A stretch of DNA of 43,223 bases from an uncultured Alphaproteobacteria bacterium (GTDB lineage: Bacteria > Pseudomonadota > Alphaproteobacteria > Rs-D84), in contig CALCEG010000010.1 in assembly GCA_937900435.1 (NCBI GenBank), forward strand, positions 1 to 43,223, in the 5' to 3' direction. This document shows, one piece after another, positions 21,377 through 29,727 of this stretch (its first letter is position 1; each line of letters starts with the position of its first letter). The translations under genes and the position numbers were made by a program. The notes under the pieces were generated by a model, which worked only from the letters and a program-made list of their open reading frames with translations, had not been told where the DNA came from and did no database searches.

Positions 21377-23530
21377 TCATTTTTTCCAGTTTCTAATATC
21401 CCACTGATCTCCGCTTGTTATACCCATGGCATTATGCAAGCAAACTTCACGCATTTTTGCAGAGTCCATTTTCTTGTCATTACCCCACTCTATATTTTTC
21501 TTATAAGTTTCAATCTCAGCAGCGTCAGCTTCATAAGCCCCATTTAAAATCTCATTCAACGTCACAATATTACGACAAGTATTTGTTTTATAATCTTGCG
21601 TATTTGAACAGGTTGGGCTATCTTCCTTGTCTATAACCGCTGTAAATTGCGCCCCTGTTGGCGAACAAATCATTTCTTCATAGCAATGCGGAACATTTGC
21701 CATTTGTGCGCAATATGTTTTTATACGCGATGTTGGCCAGTTTTCTTCACTTTCTGCGGTTTCTTCATAACATTCGTAAATTTCACTTAAACATTCGTTA
21801 AAGTTAACCATCGCTGTTTGCGCACGCGCCAAGACGCTTTCAGCCTCTGCATTTGCAAATTCCAGACGTTTTTGTTGCAAAGCCTGTTGCGCTGCAACTT
21901 TTTGATAACCAATATTTTGCGCGGTTGTACGCAACTGTTCACCGTACGCATCACAATCAGCATTTGCATCCAACGCATACTTCTGCATAATACTGCGACG
22001 TGCATCAGCAACCGGTTTACGCAAGTCTGCATACGGGTCACCATTTGACGTTGTATAACCAAAGCAAGTCGCGGAATTAGAAGTTGTATAACCACTTGAT
22101 GCAGTTACAAAATTCAACTCGTACGTACCTGTGTTATTAACTGTTATGTGGCTATTATAATTATAAGGACACTGTCCTGCACCATTACCACATTTTGTAC
22201 CTGATGGCGGCATACCACACGCCTCGTAAATACCGTTAAAGCAAGAATCCAGAACACGCGCACAAACATTATTATGTGCATATTCAAACAATTCATACCC
22301 CCACGTTTCCGCCAAAGAATCTTTTAAGTCTGCCACATTCGAAATAGCACCACTAACGCCTGCCAGGCCACCAACAATATCAGAAACACCTGTAAACGCA
22401 TCAAATAAACTATCTTCATCATCAGTCAATATTGTGATTGTTTGTTTTTTCGCCTCTGCCCACGATTGCAACTGCGCCAAAATATCTGACCCTGTACCAT
22501 CAAGATTCTTCACATCAAAACCAAAAGAATTCCCACTTTCAGAACAATAGCTAGGTGCAGTTGACTTAGAACACTTACCATCATAAAGCGCATGCTTTTC
22601 ACACCAGTTATCAAATTCATCATCTGTCGCTGTTCCGTTTTTACTCGCTTCTTTCCACGACACACAATTCATAACTTTTTCTGCATCTGTTAACTTAAAG
22701 GCTTCTGACACATCTTTACCACCACTTGCAACCAACAGCGCCAATTCCCCAGAAACCTTAATCAACTCTTCATTTGCAGTTTCCAACGCAGCCTCAGCCT
22801 CTGCAAACGCTTTTACACGACCAGCGCACGCACATCTGCGTTGTGCAGCATTACGCGCAGTACAAATTTCATCCATACACGCATAATAAGATTCCATACA
22901 GTTATTAAACGCATCTGTTGAAATCAAACCAGTCGTAGAATCGATAATATTCGAATAATTTCCTGTGTATAATTTATTAGACAAATACGAATAACTTTTC
23001 GAAGTCGAAGCCTTAGACCCGCGAATTGCACTGCCCTGCAAAGAAACACGCGCCGCATCTGCTGCCTCTGACGTTGCGGTACGCGCACGAACAGTCCTGC
23101 GCATATTTGCATTTGCCCGATTTGTTGCATCCAACCTGCGCGACACAACATTACGCGTTGATGTATTTGTACGCGGTTGTGCAACATTTGCGCGATTAAC
23201 AACTGTACGAGATGTTACTGCACGCGTTTTATTTTGTCCGCGTTCTGATGCCGCCGCTGCTTGTTCCCCAGACGGCACAACTGTTGTACGCGCAACCGTA
23301 CGGCGCGAAACAGTCGAATTTGCATTTGCGCGTGGATTTGCACGCGTTGCTGTTCTGGTATTTGCGCGCGGACTTTGTGAATTTTCATAGATTGGTACAA
23401 CAGGTGCCACCGGGTCTGCCAACACAGAACGCACAGACAAAACAGTCGAACATACAAAGAAAGCACCCGCCAGCAAGAACACCGTCCCCAGCGCATTTTT
23501 CATTGAATCTATTACTTTTTTATTTACCAT
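21377..23530 (-). CDS. 717-residue exported Cys-rich protein with Arg/Ala/Asn-rich N-terminus
   Basis: The ATG at 23530 lies 6 nt after AAGGAGAG; a TTG one codon earlier is less likely. A signal sequence (about 9-38, ending SVLA before DPVAP) leads to a long disordered region (about 50-155) built from R, A, N, T, V and S with recurrent (A/T)-R-(T/A)-(V/N)-motifs. From about 190 the protein is Cys-rich and partly helical (about 245-275 coiled coil; 530-580 Ala/Glu/Gln-rich helix), with repeated C..YE/C..E patterns such as CMESYYACMDEIC and CLSEIYECYEE. It is probably periplasmic or surface-exposed with disulfides. No family is recognised. It has a consensus promoter and its own terminator. Confidence 0.72.
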   Translation of the reverse strand: MVNKKVIDSMKNALGTVFLLAGAFFVCSTVLSVRSVLADPVAPVVPIYENSQSPRANTRTATRANPRANANSTVSRRTVARTTVVPSGEQAAAASERGQNKTRAVTSRTVVNRANVAQPRTNTSTRNVVSRRLDATNRANANMRRTVRARTATSEAADAARVSLQGSAIRGSKASTSKSYSYLSNKLYTGNYSNIIDSTTGLISTDAFNNCMESYYACMDEICTARNAAQRRCACAGRVKAFAEAEAALETANEELIKVSGELALLVASGGKDVSEAFKLTDAEKVMNCVSWKEASKNGTATDDEFDNWCEKHALYDGKCSKSTAPSYCSESGNSFGFDVKNLDGTGSDILAQLQSWAEAKKQTITILTDDEDSLFDAFTGVSDIVGGLAGVSGAISNVADLKDSLAETWGYELFEYAHNNVCARVLDSCFNGIYEACGMPPSGTKCGNGAGQCPYNYNSHITVNNTGTYELNFVTASSGYTTSNSATCFGYTTSNGDPYADLRKPVADARRSIMQKYALDANADCDAYGEQLRTTAQNIGYQKVAAQQALQQKRLEFANAEAESVLARAQTAMVNFNECLSEIYECYEETAESEENWPTSRIKTYCAQMANVPHCYEEMICSPTGAQFTAVIDKEDSPTCSNTQDYKTNTCRNIVTLNEILNGAYEADAAEIETYKKNIEWGNDKKMDSAKMREVCLHNAMGITSGDQWDIRNWKK

Positions 23531-23617
23531 CAAGACTCTCCTTGTTTTCCGGCAATCCCCCAGAAACCCAACCTTTCACTAGATTGCACCACGCACAATG
23601 CGTGTTATGTTTATTTA

Positions 23618-23646
23618 ATTATAACAATTTTTTTTAATTCTGTAAA
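23618..23646 (-). promoter_or_regulatory. promoter of the 717-residue gene
   Basis: On the minus strand TTTACA (23641-23646) and TATAAT (23618-23623) are 17 bp apart. Confidence 0.6.
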
Positions 23647-23669
23647 CACTTTAGTTTAATTAACTTTTA

Positions 23670-23700
23670 TAAAAAAATCCGTCAAATTGACGGATTAAAC
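23670..23700 (-). terminator. terminator of the DUF4156-like lipoprotein gene
   Basis: AATCCGTCAA/TTGACGGATT is a near-perfect 10-bp stem followed on the minus strand by seven T, 8 nt after the stop at 23705. Confidence 0.85.
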
Positions 23701-23704
23701 AATT

Positions 23705-24079
23705 TTATTCAGACACTGTTGCCACACCACCACCATTTGCTGTTCTGACGGCGCGTGGATTTGGGCAATCATAAACATTCGCAACCAAGACAAACGCACG
23801 TTCCGGCCCAAATATAACCCATTCATTTGGTTTTGTACGCATACTTGTAATCCAATAAGCGTTTCCGACACGCGCTTGATCCACAATACGGTTTTCCAGA
23901 TATCTGCGTGCATCTTCGGCATCATACACCGAAACCTCTGATTCCAGTTTATACAAGAACGTACAACCAATCGGTTCTGCATCCAATTTAACTAAATATT
24001 GACTGCCATTTTCATTTTTAATCATTCCACCACACGCAGCCAACCCCAACAACATAAACAACGCAAATATTTTTTTCAT
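23705..24079 (-). CDS. lipoprotein, DUF4156/RcsF-like
   Basis: 124 residues. Signal peptide with lipobox LAAC (Cys16) predicts an outer-membrane lipoprotein. The mature part has GCTFLYKLESEVSV, then A-ARRYLENRIVDQARVGNAYWI, and AFVLVANVYDCPN, which is the DUF4156 pattern (p-x-GC-x-flg, alternating with a helix L-N-AA-x-GAN and a final G-x-aY-x-C). Related RcsF uses two disulfides for envelope stress sensing; here two Cys (39, 105) could pair. It lies 14 nt downstream of lpxC on the same strand, so it is probably co-transcribed with the lipid A genes. Function is inferred weakly. Confidence 0.65.
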   Translation of the reverse strand: MKKIFALFMLLGLAACGGMIKNENGSQYLVKLDAEPIGCTFLYKLESEVSVYDAEDARRYLENRIVDQARVGNAYWITSMRTKPNEWVIFGPERAFVLVANVYDCPNPRAVRTANGGGVATVSE

Positions 24080-24093
24080 AACACCTTCCTTTT

Positions 24094-25035
24094 TTATTCA
24101 ACATTAACTATATCATAATTTTTAGGATTACTAAATAATTTTCTTAGCACCAAATTATTCATCGCATGACTACCCTTATAAGACTCTAAATCAGCACAAA
24201 TCATCCCCCCACTTGTAAACATATCGCCAATAACATCGATAATTTTATGTCTTACAAATTCATCTGGCCAAATAAGTTCATTAATTGTCCCATCCCCTGT
24301 ATCATTTAATGCAATAACATTATTTTCGTTTGCACCACGTCCCATACCGCGCTTTTTTAAATATTCCCATTCTGAATATTTACCAAAGGTACGGGCACGC
24401 GCAACATTTTTAACAAAATCTTCAACCGCCCCATCACTTTCATCAAACGAATAAGAAAAACTTTGTCTGCCGATAATTTTTTCTGGATAAACCAAAGTCG
24501 CATTTATATTTAAAACATCACCAGCATTCGGACTAAGCCGCACAAAGCCATCAGCCTTGCGCCCAGAGATTTTATTAAAGAACCATATTTTCAAACGCGC
24601 CATTATCGGTAATTGTTTAAAGACCTCCGCTGCTTTTACAACTATTTCACGCCTTACAATAACACGTTTTAATTTTCCTCCTGTTGTACCAACTTTCAAA
24701 AATTCTTTGATAAATTCTGCAGCACTGCCATCAATAATTGGTGTTTCTGCGCCATTAATTTCAACAATAGCACTATCAACCCCAACCATAAACAGCGCCG
24801 CCATCAAATGTTCAATCGTCTGAACGTACGCACCCGACATCAAACCAATTGTTGTATTACGCATTTTTGTTTCACCGACATTATCATAAGTTGCCGGTAT
24901 AAAATCAGTATTTTCCATATCAACCCGTCTAAAGAATATTCCTTTTTTATCAGACGGCTTAATTACCAAATCAACTTTTTCCCCAGAATGAATTCCTTGC
25001 CCAGAAATTCTTACTTCCTTGTTAAGTGCAGACAT
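24094..25035 (-). CDS. lpxC: UDP-3-O-acyl-N-acetylglucosamine deacetylase
   Basis: 313 residues from the ATG preceded by AAAGGAG; an earlier ATG seven codons upstream would include that ribosome binding site. Zinc ligand region TIEHLMAAL (H at about 79), the RHKIIDVIGD motif with the other His and Asp ligands, and a final catalytic His in SHAMNNLVLRKL are all present, as is GINGAETPIIDGSAAEF-like substrate-loop sequence. LpxC performs the committed step of lipid A synthesis in the cytosol. The start overlaps the end of lpxK by 25 nt. About 40 residues in the middle (RLKIWFFNKISGRKADGF) look like an insertion relative to the common form. Confidence 0.95.
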   Translation of the reverse strand: MSALNKEVRISGQGIHSGEKVDLVIKPSDKKGIFFRRVDMENTDFIPATYDNVGETKMRNTTIGLMSGAYVQTIEHLMAALFMVGVDSAIVEINGAETPIIDGSAAEFIKEFLKVGTTGGKLKRVIVRREIVVKAAEVFKQLPIMARLKIWFFNKISGRKADGFVRLSPNAGDVLNINATLVYPEKIIGRQSFSYSFDESDGAVEDFVKNVARARTFGKYSEWEYLKKRGMGRGANENNVIALNDTGDGTINELIWPDEFVRHKIIDVIGDMFTSGGMICADLESYKGSHAMNNLVLRKLFSNPKNYDIVNVE

Positions 25036-25934
25036 TGCATTTTCTCCTTTAACCAATCAAAGAACAAGTTATCAATAACAGTTTCCAGCTTTGCATATTT
25101 AATTTTATCTTGCAATTCCTGGGGCAAACGCACCCAATCTTTTTCCGTAGTTATTAATTTTGCATTTTTTTCATCTGCTAATTTGATTAACTTTTCCAAA
25201 TCTTGTTTTGTATATTGATAGTGGTCTGGAAAGCTTTTAGTTGCTACAACATTTTTTATCGCGGCAAAGAATTTCTTGGGATAACCAATCCCAGCAAACG
25301 CAACCAACTTTTCATCTTCGTCATACGGCGACACTGTTTGATTTTTTGCATAAAATACAGGGATTCCTGCTGGTAATTTGAAATTCTTTTTTGGTTTATC
25401 ACTTTTAATAACAATAATCACATCAGCATTTTTTATATGGCTTTTTGGCACACGCAACGGACCTGCCGGCAACAATAATCCATTACCAAACCCCAGTCCT
25501 TCATCAAACACCAATATCGATATATCTTTTTTAATCGTTGGATTTTGCAACCCATCATCCATAACAATCGGCACATCTGCATTTTGCTTACTTAACAATT
25601 CTATATTCTTTTTTCTGTTTCCCACATGAACAGTTAATCCATTCTTAGACAACATAGTTGCCTCGTCCCCGATACCATTTGTGTCTTTGGATTTTTTATA
25701 ACCACGCATAACAACAGGCGCATCAAGCCTGTTTGCAATTTCTTTAACTATTGGTGTTTTTCCGACCCCCCCAGCCAATATATTACCAACACAAATTACC
25801 AACCTGCGCGATTTAAATTGCTTATGTTTTCTGAACCACCAAACAACACGCCCGATAAAATAATAAACAAACGAAACAGGAACCAGCAACCAGGCGATTG
25901 GATTTTGTTTTAAAAACCAAAACGGAGTTTTCAT
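25011..25934 (-). CDS. lpxK: tetraacyldisaccharide 4'-kinase
   Basis: 307 residues. N-terminal hydrophobic anchor (about 12-33), VICVGNILAGGVGKTP with the Walker A at 55-61, then VMDDGLQNP and FGNGLLLPAGPLRVP, which are LpxK signatures. The C-terminal part (KSFPDHYQYT, LITTEKDWVRLP) is also typical. LpxK phosphorylates the 4' position of the lipid A precursor at the inner membrane. Length is slightly short of the usual 325-330. The ATG overlaps the stop of the DUF374 gene by 4 nt and the end overlaps lpxC, so the three are translated as a unit. Confidence 0.95.
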   Translation of the reverse strand: MKTPFWFLKQNPIAWLLVPVSFVYYFIGRVVWWFRKHKQFKSRRLVICVGNILAGGVGKTPIVKEIANRLDAPVVMRGYKKSKDTNGIGDEATMLSKNGLTVHVGNRKKNIELLSKQNADVPIVMDDGLQNPTIKKDISILVFDEGLGFGNGLLLPAGPLRVPKSHIKNADVIIVIKSDKPKKNFKLPAGIPVFYAKNQTVSPYDEDEKLVAFAGIGYPKKFFAAIKNVVATKSFPDHYQYTKQDLEKLIKLADEKNAKLITTEKDWVRLPQELQDKIKYAKLETVIDNLFFDWLKEKMQCLHLTRK

Positions 25935-26731
25935 TTCTTAGCCTTTTTTGTTAATTTTTTCTGCGCTGCTAATTCACGTTTTCTTTGCTTAAAATCCATT
26001 GCATTCAAATCTTGTTCAACAGGTTTTATACCAAATTGTGCATCCATATCATGAACTTGCTTTACCATAAAATCTTCCAAGTCCTTGCGGATTTTTTCAA
26101 ATTCTTCGTCTGTTGCCTTACGCGGAACAAACACAGGCTCCCCGATATTACAAACAATTCTTGAAAAAGGCAACGCCACAAAATACCTGTCCCACCTGTC
26201 TTGCACCCACGCGCGCGATGCGCTATAACAGACTGGTATAATCGGTGCCCCTGACATTTTCGCAAAATACAACGCCCCATCTTGGACACGCAGCGATGGT
26301 CCCCCTGGTCCATCTGGGGACATACAAATACCATAATTTCCTTTCCCCAGCACACGCAATCCTTCACGCAGGACCGACACCCCACCCTTGGACGAAGACC
26401 CATAAATCGCGCGCAATCCGAACAACCGTTGAAGTTTTGCCATCATTCGCCCGTCTTTATGCCGACTTGCGATTGCATATGCATTCATACGTCCCAAACA
26501 AATAATCGGACTCAGCATCATACTGCGCCCATGCCAGAACACAAAAATCGCCGGCTTTTTCCTGTATTTATAGAACACATCAATATTATTAACTTTTTTA
26601 ACAGACGTAAAATAAACGAACCAAATTGGGATTGCGAACAATACTGCGATAATCCATTGAAAGATTCCTAAACCCAAAACAGGTTCCCAAAAACCTTTCC
26701 ATAACTTTCTAAAAGTCTTATTTTGAAACAC
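25931..26731 (-). CDS. DUF374 lysophospholipid-acyltransferase-like protein
   Basis: 266 residues. One hydrophobic helix (about 21-42), then FVFWHGRSMML with W66-H67-G68, SRHKDG at 89-94, and SPDGPGGPSLRVQDGAL at 138-154, which define the DUF374 (PF04028) branch of the LPLAT superfamily. The usual HX4D is here the HGR/SPDG pair. Members sit next to kdtA and lpxK in alphaproteobacteria and are thought to acylate a lipid A or phospholipid precursor, without a settled substrate. The C-terminus has a long Lys/Ala/Gln-rich helix (240-266). It is the first gene of the lipid A string and overlaps lpxK by 4 nt. Confidence 0.85.
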   Translation of the reverse strand: MFQNKTFRKLWKGFWEPVLGLGIFQWIIAVLFAIPIWFVYFTSVKKVNNIDVFYKYRKKPAIFVFWHGRSMMLSPIICLGRMNAYAIASRHKDGRMMAKLQRLFGLRAIYGSSSKGGVSVLREGLRVLGKGNYGICMSPDGPGGPSLRVQDGALYFAKMSGAPIIPVCYSASRAWVQDRWDRYFVALPFSRIVCNIGEPVFVPRKATDEEFEKIRKDLEDFMVKQVHDMDAQFGIKPVEQDLNAMDFKQRKRELAAQKKLTKKAKK

Positions 26732-26816
26732 GACACACCTTTATATTTTAAAACTGCAACCATCTTAGCAAGAAAATAAACACAATTCAAGAACATCAAT
26801 ATTTTCACTTTTTTTA

Positions 26817-26844
26817 TTGACTATTCTAATAAATAGTATATAAT
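26817..26844 (+). promoter_or_regulatory. promoter of tRNA-fMet
   Basis: TTGACT (26817-26822) and TATAAT (26839-26844) are 16 bp apart; the tRNA begins 14 nt later. Confidence 0.75.
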
Positions 26845-26857
26845 GTATACACCTTAT

Positions 26858-26926
<69 letters not shown>

Positions 26927-26934
<8 letters not shown>

Positions 26935-27004
26935 AAGTTTCAAAACTTGCCCATTGGGGCAAGTTTTTGTTTGTTTTACAATACCTACAAAAAGTTCGAA
27001 AGTT
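26927..27004 (+). repeat. 78-bp direct repeat, left copy (tRNA-fMet 3' end plus terminator)
   Basis: Starts with the last 8 nt of the tRNA (CGCAACCA), includes its terminator and extends to AAGTTCGAAAGTT. It is identical over 78 bp to 27752-27829. The pair brackets the GNAT gene like attL and attR. Confidence 0.9.
26943..26968 (+). terminator. terminator of tRNA-fMet
   Basis: AAACTTGCCC/GGGCAAGTTT stem with a 4-nt loop and five T, within the left repeat. An identical copy lies in the right repeat. Confidence 0.85.
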
Positions 27005-27014
27005 GAAATTTAAA

Positions 27015-27041
27015 AAAGTGGCAAAAAATCGCCACTTTCGA
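27015..27041 (-). terminator. terminator of the GNAT gene
   Basis: AAAGTGGC/GCCACTTT stem with an 8-nt loop, then six T on the minus strand; an outer stem GTTCGAAAGT/ACTTTCGAAC at 26994-27043 encloses it. Confidence 0.75.
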
Positions 27042-27049
27042 ACTGATTT

Positions 27050-27616
27050 TTATTTTTTATATTCGCTTGCTAATTTAGAAAACACAGCAAAATCCTCCCA
27101 TTCCTGCATCTGTTTATTAAAATTTGCATCTCTTTCTACACCATCTTTCTTTAAACCTAATTTTTTTAGTGTTCCACAACTTGCTTTATTTTTTACATTA
27201 GCCTTTGCAGACAATTTATGAAAACCCATTTGGAAAAAGTATGCTTCTAATGCCTTTATACCTTCGGTTGCAAAACCATTATGTGCAAACTTTTTACAAA
27301 CCCATGCACCAAATTCTCCACATTCGCGTTTCCAAGAGATACTGTGAACACTCACCATACCAACAAATTCATTAGTATCTTTTTTAAACATAGCATACGA
27401 TACAGCTTTACCGTTTTCGATATTTTGTTTACCAGAAACCAAAAAATCATATTCTTCTTCCGGCTTTTTTACTAACGCAAATGGCATAAATTTAAAAAAT
27501 TCACGATTGTTTGATATTTCGTTATATAATAATTTTGCAAAATCAAAACTAGGTTCAATTGTTTTTAGATTTAATCTTTTAGTTGAAATAAGTTTCTTGA
27601 ATTTTTGCTGTTTCAT
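27050..27616 (-). CDS. GNAT acetyltransferase, RimJ/RimL-like
   Basis: 188 residues. Begins with the RimJ/RimL-type STKRLNLKTIEPS strand, and the acetyl-CoA binding part reads GEFGAWVCKKFAHNGFATEGIKALEAY (about 112-138; the R/Q-x-x-G-x-G/A loop is KFAHNGFA here) followed by FHKLSAKANVKNKASCGTLKKLG (about 146-168), a standard RimL-type ending. It may acetylate a protein N-terminus, an antibiotic or a toxin-type aminoacyl-tRNA; the substrate cannot be read. Shine-Dalgarno GAGAGG is 7 nt upstream. The gene is AT-rich and lies between perfect 78-bp repeats that start in tRNA-fMet, so recent acquisition is likely. Confidence 0.82.
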   Translation of the reverse strand: MKQQKFKKLISTKRLNLKTIEPSFDFAKLLYNEISNNREFFKFMPFALVKKPEEEYDFLVSGKQNIENGKAVSYAMFKKDTNEFVGMVSVHSISWKRECGEFGAWVCKKFAHNGFATEGIKALEAYFFQMGFHKLSAKANVKNKASCGTLKKLGLKKDGVERDANFNKQMQEWEDFAVFSKLASEYKK

Positions 27617-27751
27617 ATAAAACCTCTCTGTTTATATAAAAGTATATCATACACAATGAATTAAATCAAATTTACTAACTTCAACATACCTTTCATAATA
27701 TCAATCTCTTACCCTATTTCCACCAATTCGGTTCGAGAACCACACACACTG

Positions 27752-27829
27752 CGCAACCAAAGTTTCAAAACTTGCCCATTGGGGCAAGTTTTTGTTTGTT
27801 TTACAATACCTACAAAAAGTTCGAAAGTT
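27752..27829 (+). repeat. 78-bp direct repeat, right copy
   Basis: Identical to 26927-27004, including the tRNA 3' octamer and terminator hairpin, without the rest of the tRNA. Confidence 0.9.
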
Positions 27830-27956
27830 AAAATTAAAAAAAATTGCTATTACAGAAATGTTAAATTCACAAGAATCCGCCTTAAACAAAAAAAGCCTTG
27901 AACGATAATATCAATACTCATCCACAACAGTGTATTTTTGCGTAACCACAACAATC

Positions 27957-27985
27957 TTGACAAAATATATTATTTGTATTATTAT
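27957..27985 (+). promoter_or_regulatory. promoter of the 144-residue gene
   Basis: TTGACA at 27957-27962 and TATTAT at 27980-27985, 17 bp apart. Confidence 0.65.
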
Positions 27986-28006
27986 TAATAAAACAAAGGA
28001 TTTAAT

Positions 28007-28441
28007 ATGCAATCGATTAATTTCAAAGACGCAATGATAATTTGCGCAACATTAAATAACATTGGTCACCTTAAAGTATACAGAAACACCCCCTACCAAG
28101 ATACATTAAGGTACACCCCCAGAAAAGGTTATGCAACCGATGAGTCGAATTCATTGGCGTGTGATTGCCTGCGTAAGCTTGGTTTTACAAACGTTCAAAT
28201 TAATCCTGAAAAAAGCGTATATCATTGTATTTCTGCAACCATTGAATGTGAATACGATTTATCAACCAAAACAATAAAGCACGCCAACCCAAACGACCTT
28301 CGCGCATTACTCTACATAATAAATTACATCAAGACCTGGTGTGTTGTTTCCTTGCCATCAGAATCTGGTTCCGACCCCATACCATTTAACAAATACCTAT
28401 CAAATATAAAGAATTATTTATCACAACAAAAACAAAGATGA
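28007..28441 (+). CDS. 144-residue protein, unknown
   Basis: No domain recognised. The sequence is mixed alpha/beta without export signal: an N-terminal helix (MQSINFKDAMIICATLNNIG), a basic polar segment (KVYRNTPYQDTLRYTPRKGY), and a C-terminal helix (DLRALLYIINYIKTW). Five Cys are scattered (13, 48, 50, 67, 75 approx). AAAGGA 7 nt before the ATG and a consensus promoter support expression, and a terminator follows 5 nt after the stop, so it is a single-gene unit. It is next to the GNAT mini-element but outside its repeats. Confidence 0.6.
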   Translation: MQSINFKDAMIICATLNNIGHLKVYRNTPYQDTLRYTPRKGYATDESNSLACDCLRKLGFTNVQINPEKSVYHCISATIECEYDLSTKTIKHANPNDLRALLYIINYIKTWCVVSLPSESGSDPIPFNKYLSNIKNYLSQQKQR

Positions 28442-28445
28442 CCAC

Positions 28446-28470
28446 ACCGCCAAAATCGGCGGTATTTTTT
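28446..28470 (+). terminator. terminator of the 144-residue gene
   Basis: ACCGCC/GGCGGT stem, 6-nt loop, then ATTTTTT. Confidence 0.8.
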
Positions 28471-28543
28471 CACAACTTATTTTTTTATTCAAAACACAAT
28501 AAATATAGTTATAATTATAAAAACCATACCAAAAGGTACCGCT

Positions 28544-28747
28544 ATGAATTCAGATTTTGAAAACAAATGGGAACCAACCACTGAATACACTCACATGGTT
28601 GAACGCGAAGAACAATTTTCAAATTACAAACTTGAACGGGCAACTAATAAAGAACTTGAAATGTTAAACAGCCCATCCCCCATATTTGATGCTCTTTTCA
28701 AATTTATTCAAATATTCAAAAAAAACAATAAACAGAAATCCCATTAA
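28544..28747 (+). CDS. 67-residue hydrophilic protein, unknown
   Basis: A short charged protein (MNSDFENKWEPTTEYTHMVE...) with two predicted helices and a Lys/Asn-rich tail; no signal or membrane segment. AAAGG lies 11 nt before the ATG and a TATAAT is at about 28509-28514. It is followed 29 nt later by the HELDH protein gene on the same strand, so the two may share a transcript. Coding status rests on the ribosome binding site and position. Confidence 0.5.
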   Translation: MNSDFENKWEPTTEYTHMVEREEQFSNYKLERATNKELEMLNSPSPIFDALFKFIQIFKKNNKQKSH

Positions 28748-28776
28748 AAATAATAACAACTACAAAAAGATAAAAA

Positions 28777-29727
28777 ATGTCAATAAAACCTACACCAAAA
28801 AAAATATCAAACTTTGTTGAAAAATATATAAAGCTGTTTCAATCAGACCCAACTATCAGTTCAGAATATATCTATAAAGTCCCCGCATCAGAACTGAATA
28901 ATCTGGGTGATTTTTTACGCGATGACGACTGTCGTGTTTATCTGTGTTTCTATCCATTATCCGACCAAGAATACGACAAAAAAAACGACGAATTTATGTT
29001 TGCTGAATACCACTATCCCAAACGAATGACATTAAAAGACGGCAAACTAAAACTTGAATTAAATGTTGTAATACCTGCTAAAAATAGATATGTTGACAAA
29101 GCAAAAATTGTTGAAATTATTGCCCACGAACTTGACCACGCATACGAAACATGGCATAAATTACAACCAACTACCAATACAGACAATAAATTATCCTATT
29201 TTGCCAAATTATTTAAAATCGCAAAGAAAAGAAAAACAATAAAAAAACAATTAAAAGATTACGATAATATACTACCACAACAAGATAGTACTTTTCACGA
29301 TGATTTTCGTTGGGTTGCATATTTTTGCGTTGACCTTGAAATCAGTGCTAATCTTGCTGGCATCAATGCATTTTTACAAGAAAACAATAACGATAAAACA
29401 AAACTAGAACTAAGTCGTGGTTATCAAACATTTCAAATTATAAAAGAAAAATTTGAAAAGATAAAAACAAATGCAACAAATTCCGACTGGGCTTGGGCAC
29501 AAAGAAACGTTTCATATATTGGTACAAACAAACAAGAAAATGTATCTGATTTCAAGAAACGATTTATAGAATATTATGAACATAAATTTAATGAATTTGA
29601 AAACAACTTAAAAAAAATCACTACAAAAACAAACGATAAACATAATACGCTTAAATCAGCTAGTGATAAACTAACACAAAAAATTATTCTAAAAACAAAA
29701 CAATCGAACAAGAAAGATTCTTTATGA
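28777..29727 (+). CDS. cytosolic HExxH metallopeptidase-like protein
   Basis: 316 residues, no signal peptide. IVEIIAHELDHAYETWHK places a zinc-binding HExxH at 117-121, and VDLEISANLAGINAFL supplies a Glu at about 188 as third ligand (ExxxA type), so a gluzincin-like fold is likely. Between them is a Lys-rich insertion (about 145-162). The last 60 residues are Lys/Asn/Thr-rich and probably disordered. Such proteins occur in phages and as secreted effectors; neither can be decided. The stop overlaps the start of a beta-barrel gene by 4 nt (ATGA), which couples the two. The Lys-rich tail could be a secretion signal (inference). Weak AAAAAGATAAAAA precedes the ATG. Confidence 0.65.
   Translation: MSIKPTPKKISNFVEKYIKLFQSDPTISSEYIYKVPASELNNLGDFLRDDDCRVYLCFYPLSDQEYDKKNDEFMFAEYHYPKRMTLKDGKLKLELNVVIPAKNRYVDKAKIVEIIAHELDHAYETWHKLQPTTNTDNKLSYFAKLFKIAKKRKTIKKQLKDYDNILPQQDSTFHDDFRWVAYFCVDLEISANLAGINAFLQENNNDKTKLELSRGYQTFQIIKEKFEKIKTNATNSDWAWAQRNVSYIGTNKQENVSDFKKRFIEYYEHKFNEFENNLKKITTKTNDKHNTLKSASDKLTQKIILKTKQSNKKDSL

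Larger units (their letters stand above)
27617..28006. other. intergenic region with right repeat and a strong promoter
   Basis: Contains the right 78-bp repeat and, at 27957-27985, TTGACA and TATTAT 17 bp apart leading to the gene at 28007. The stretch just left of the repeat (27731-27751) contains GGTTCGAGAACC, similar to a tRNA T-arm, but no tRNA can be folded there. Confidence 0.6.

Noticed and set aside
27720..27760. Second tRNA before the right 78-bp repeat (GGTTCGAGAACC and ACCA)
   Set aside because: A T-arm-like stem is present, but no acceptor, D or anticodon arm can be formed upstream.
27701..27889. Minus-strand frame over the right 78-bp repeat
   Set aside because: It is made of the duplicated terminator and repeat sequence, with no start signal.
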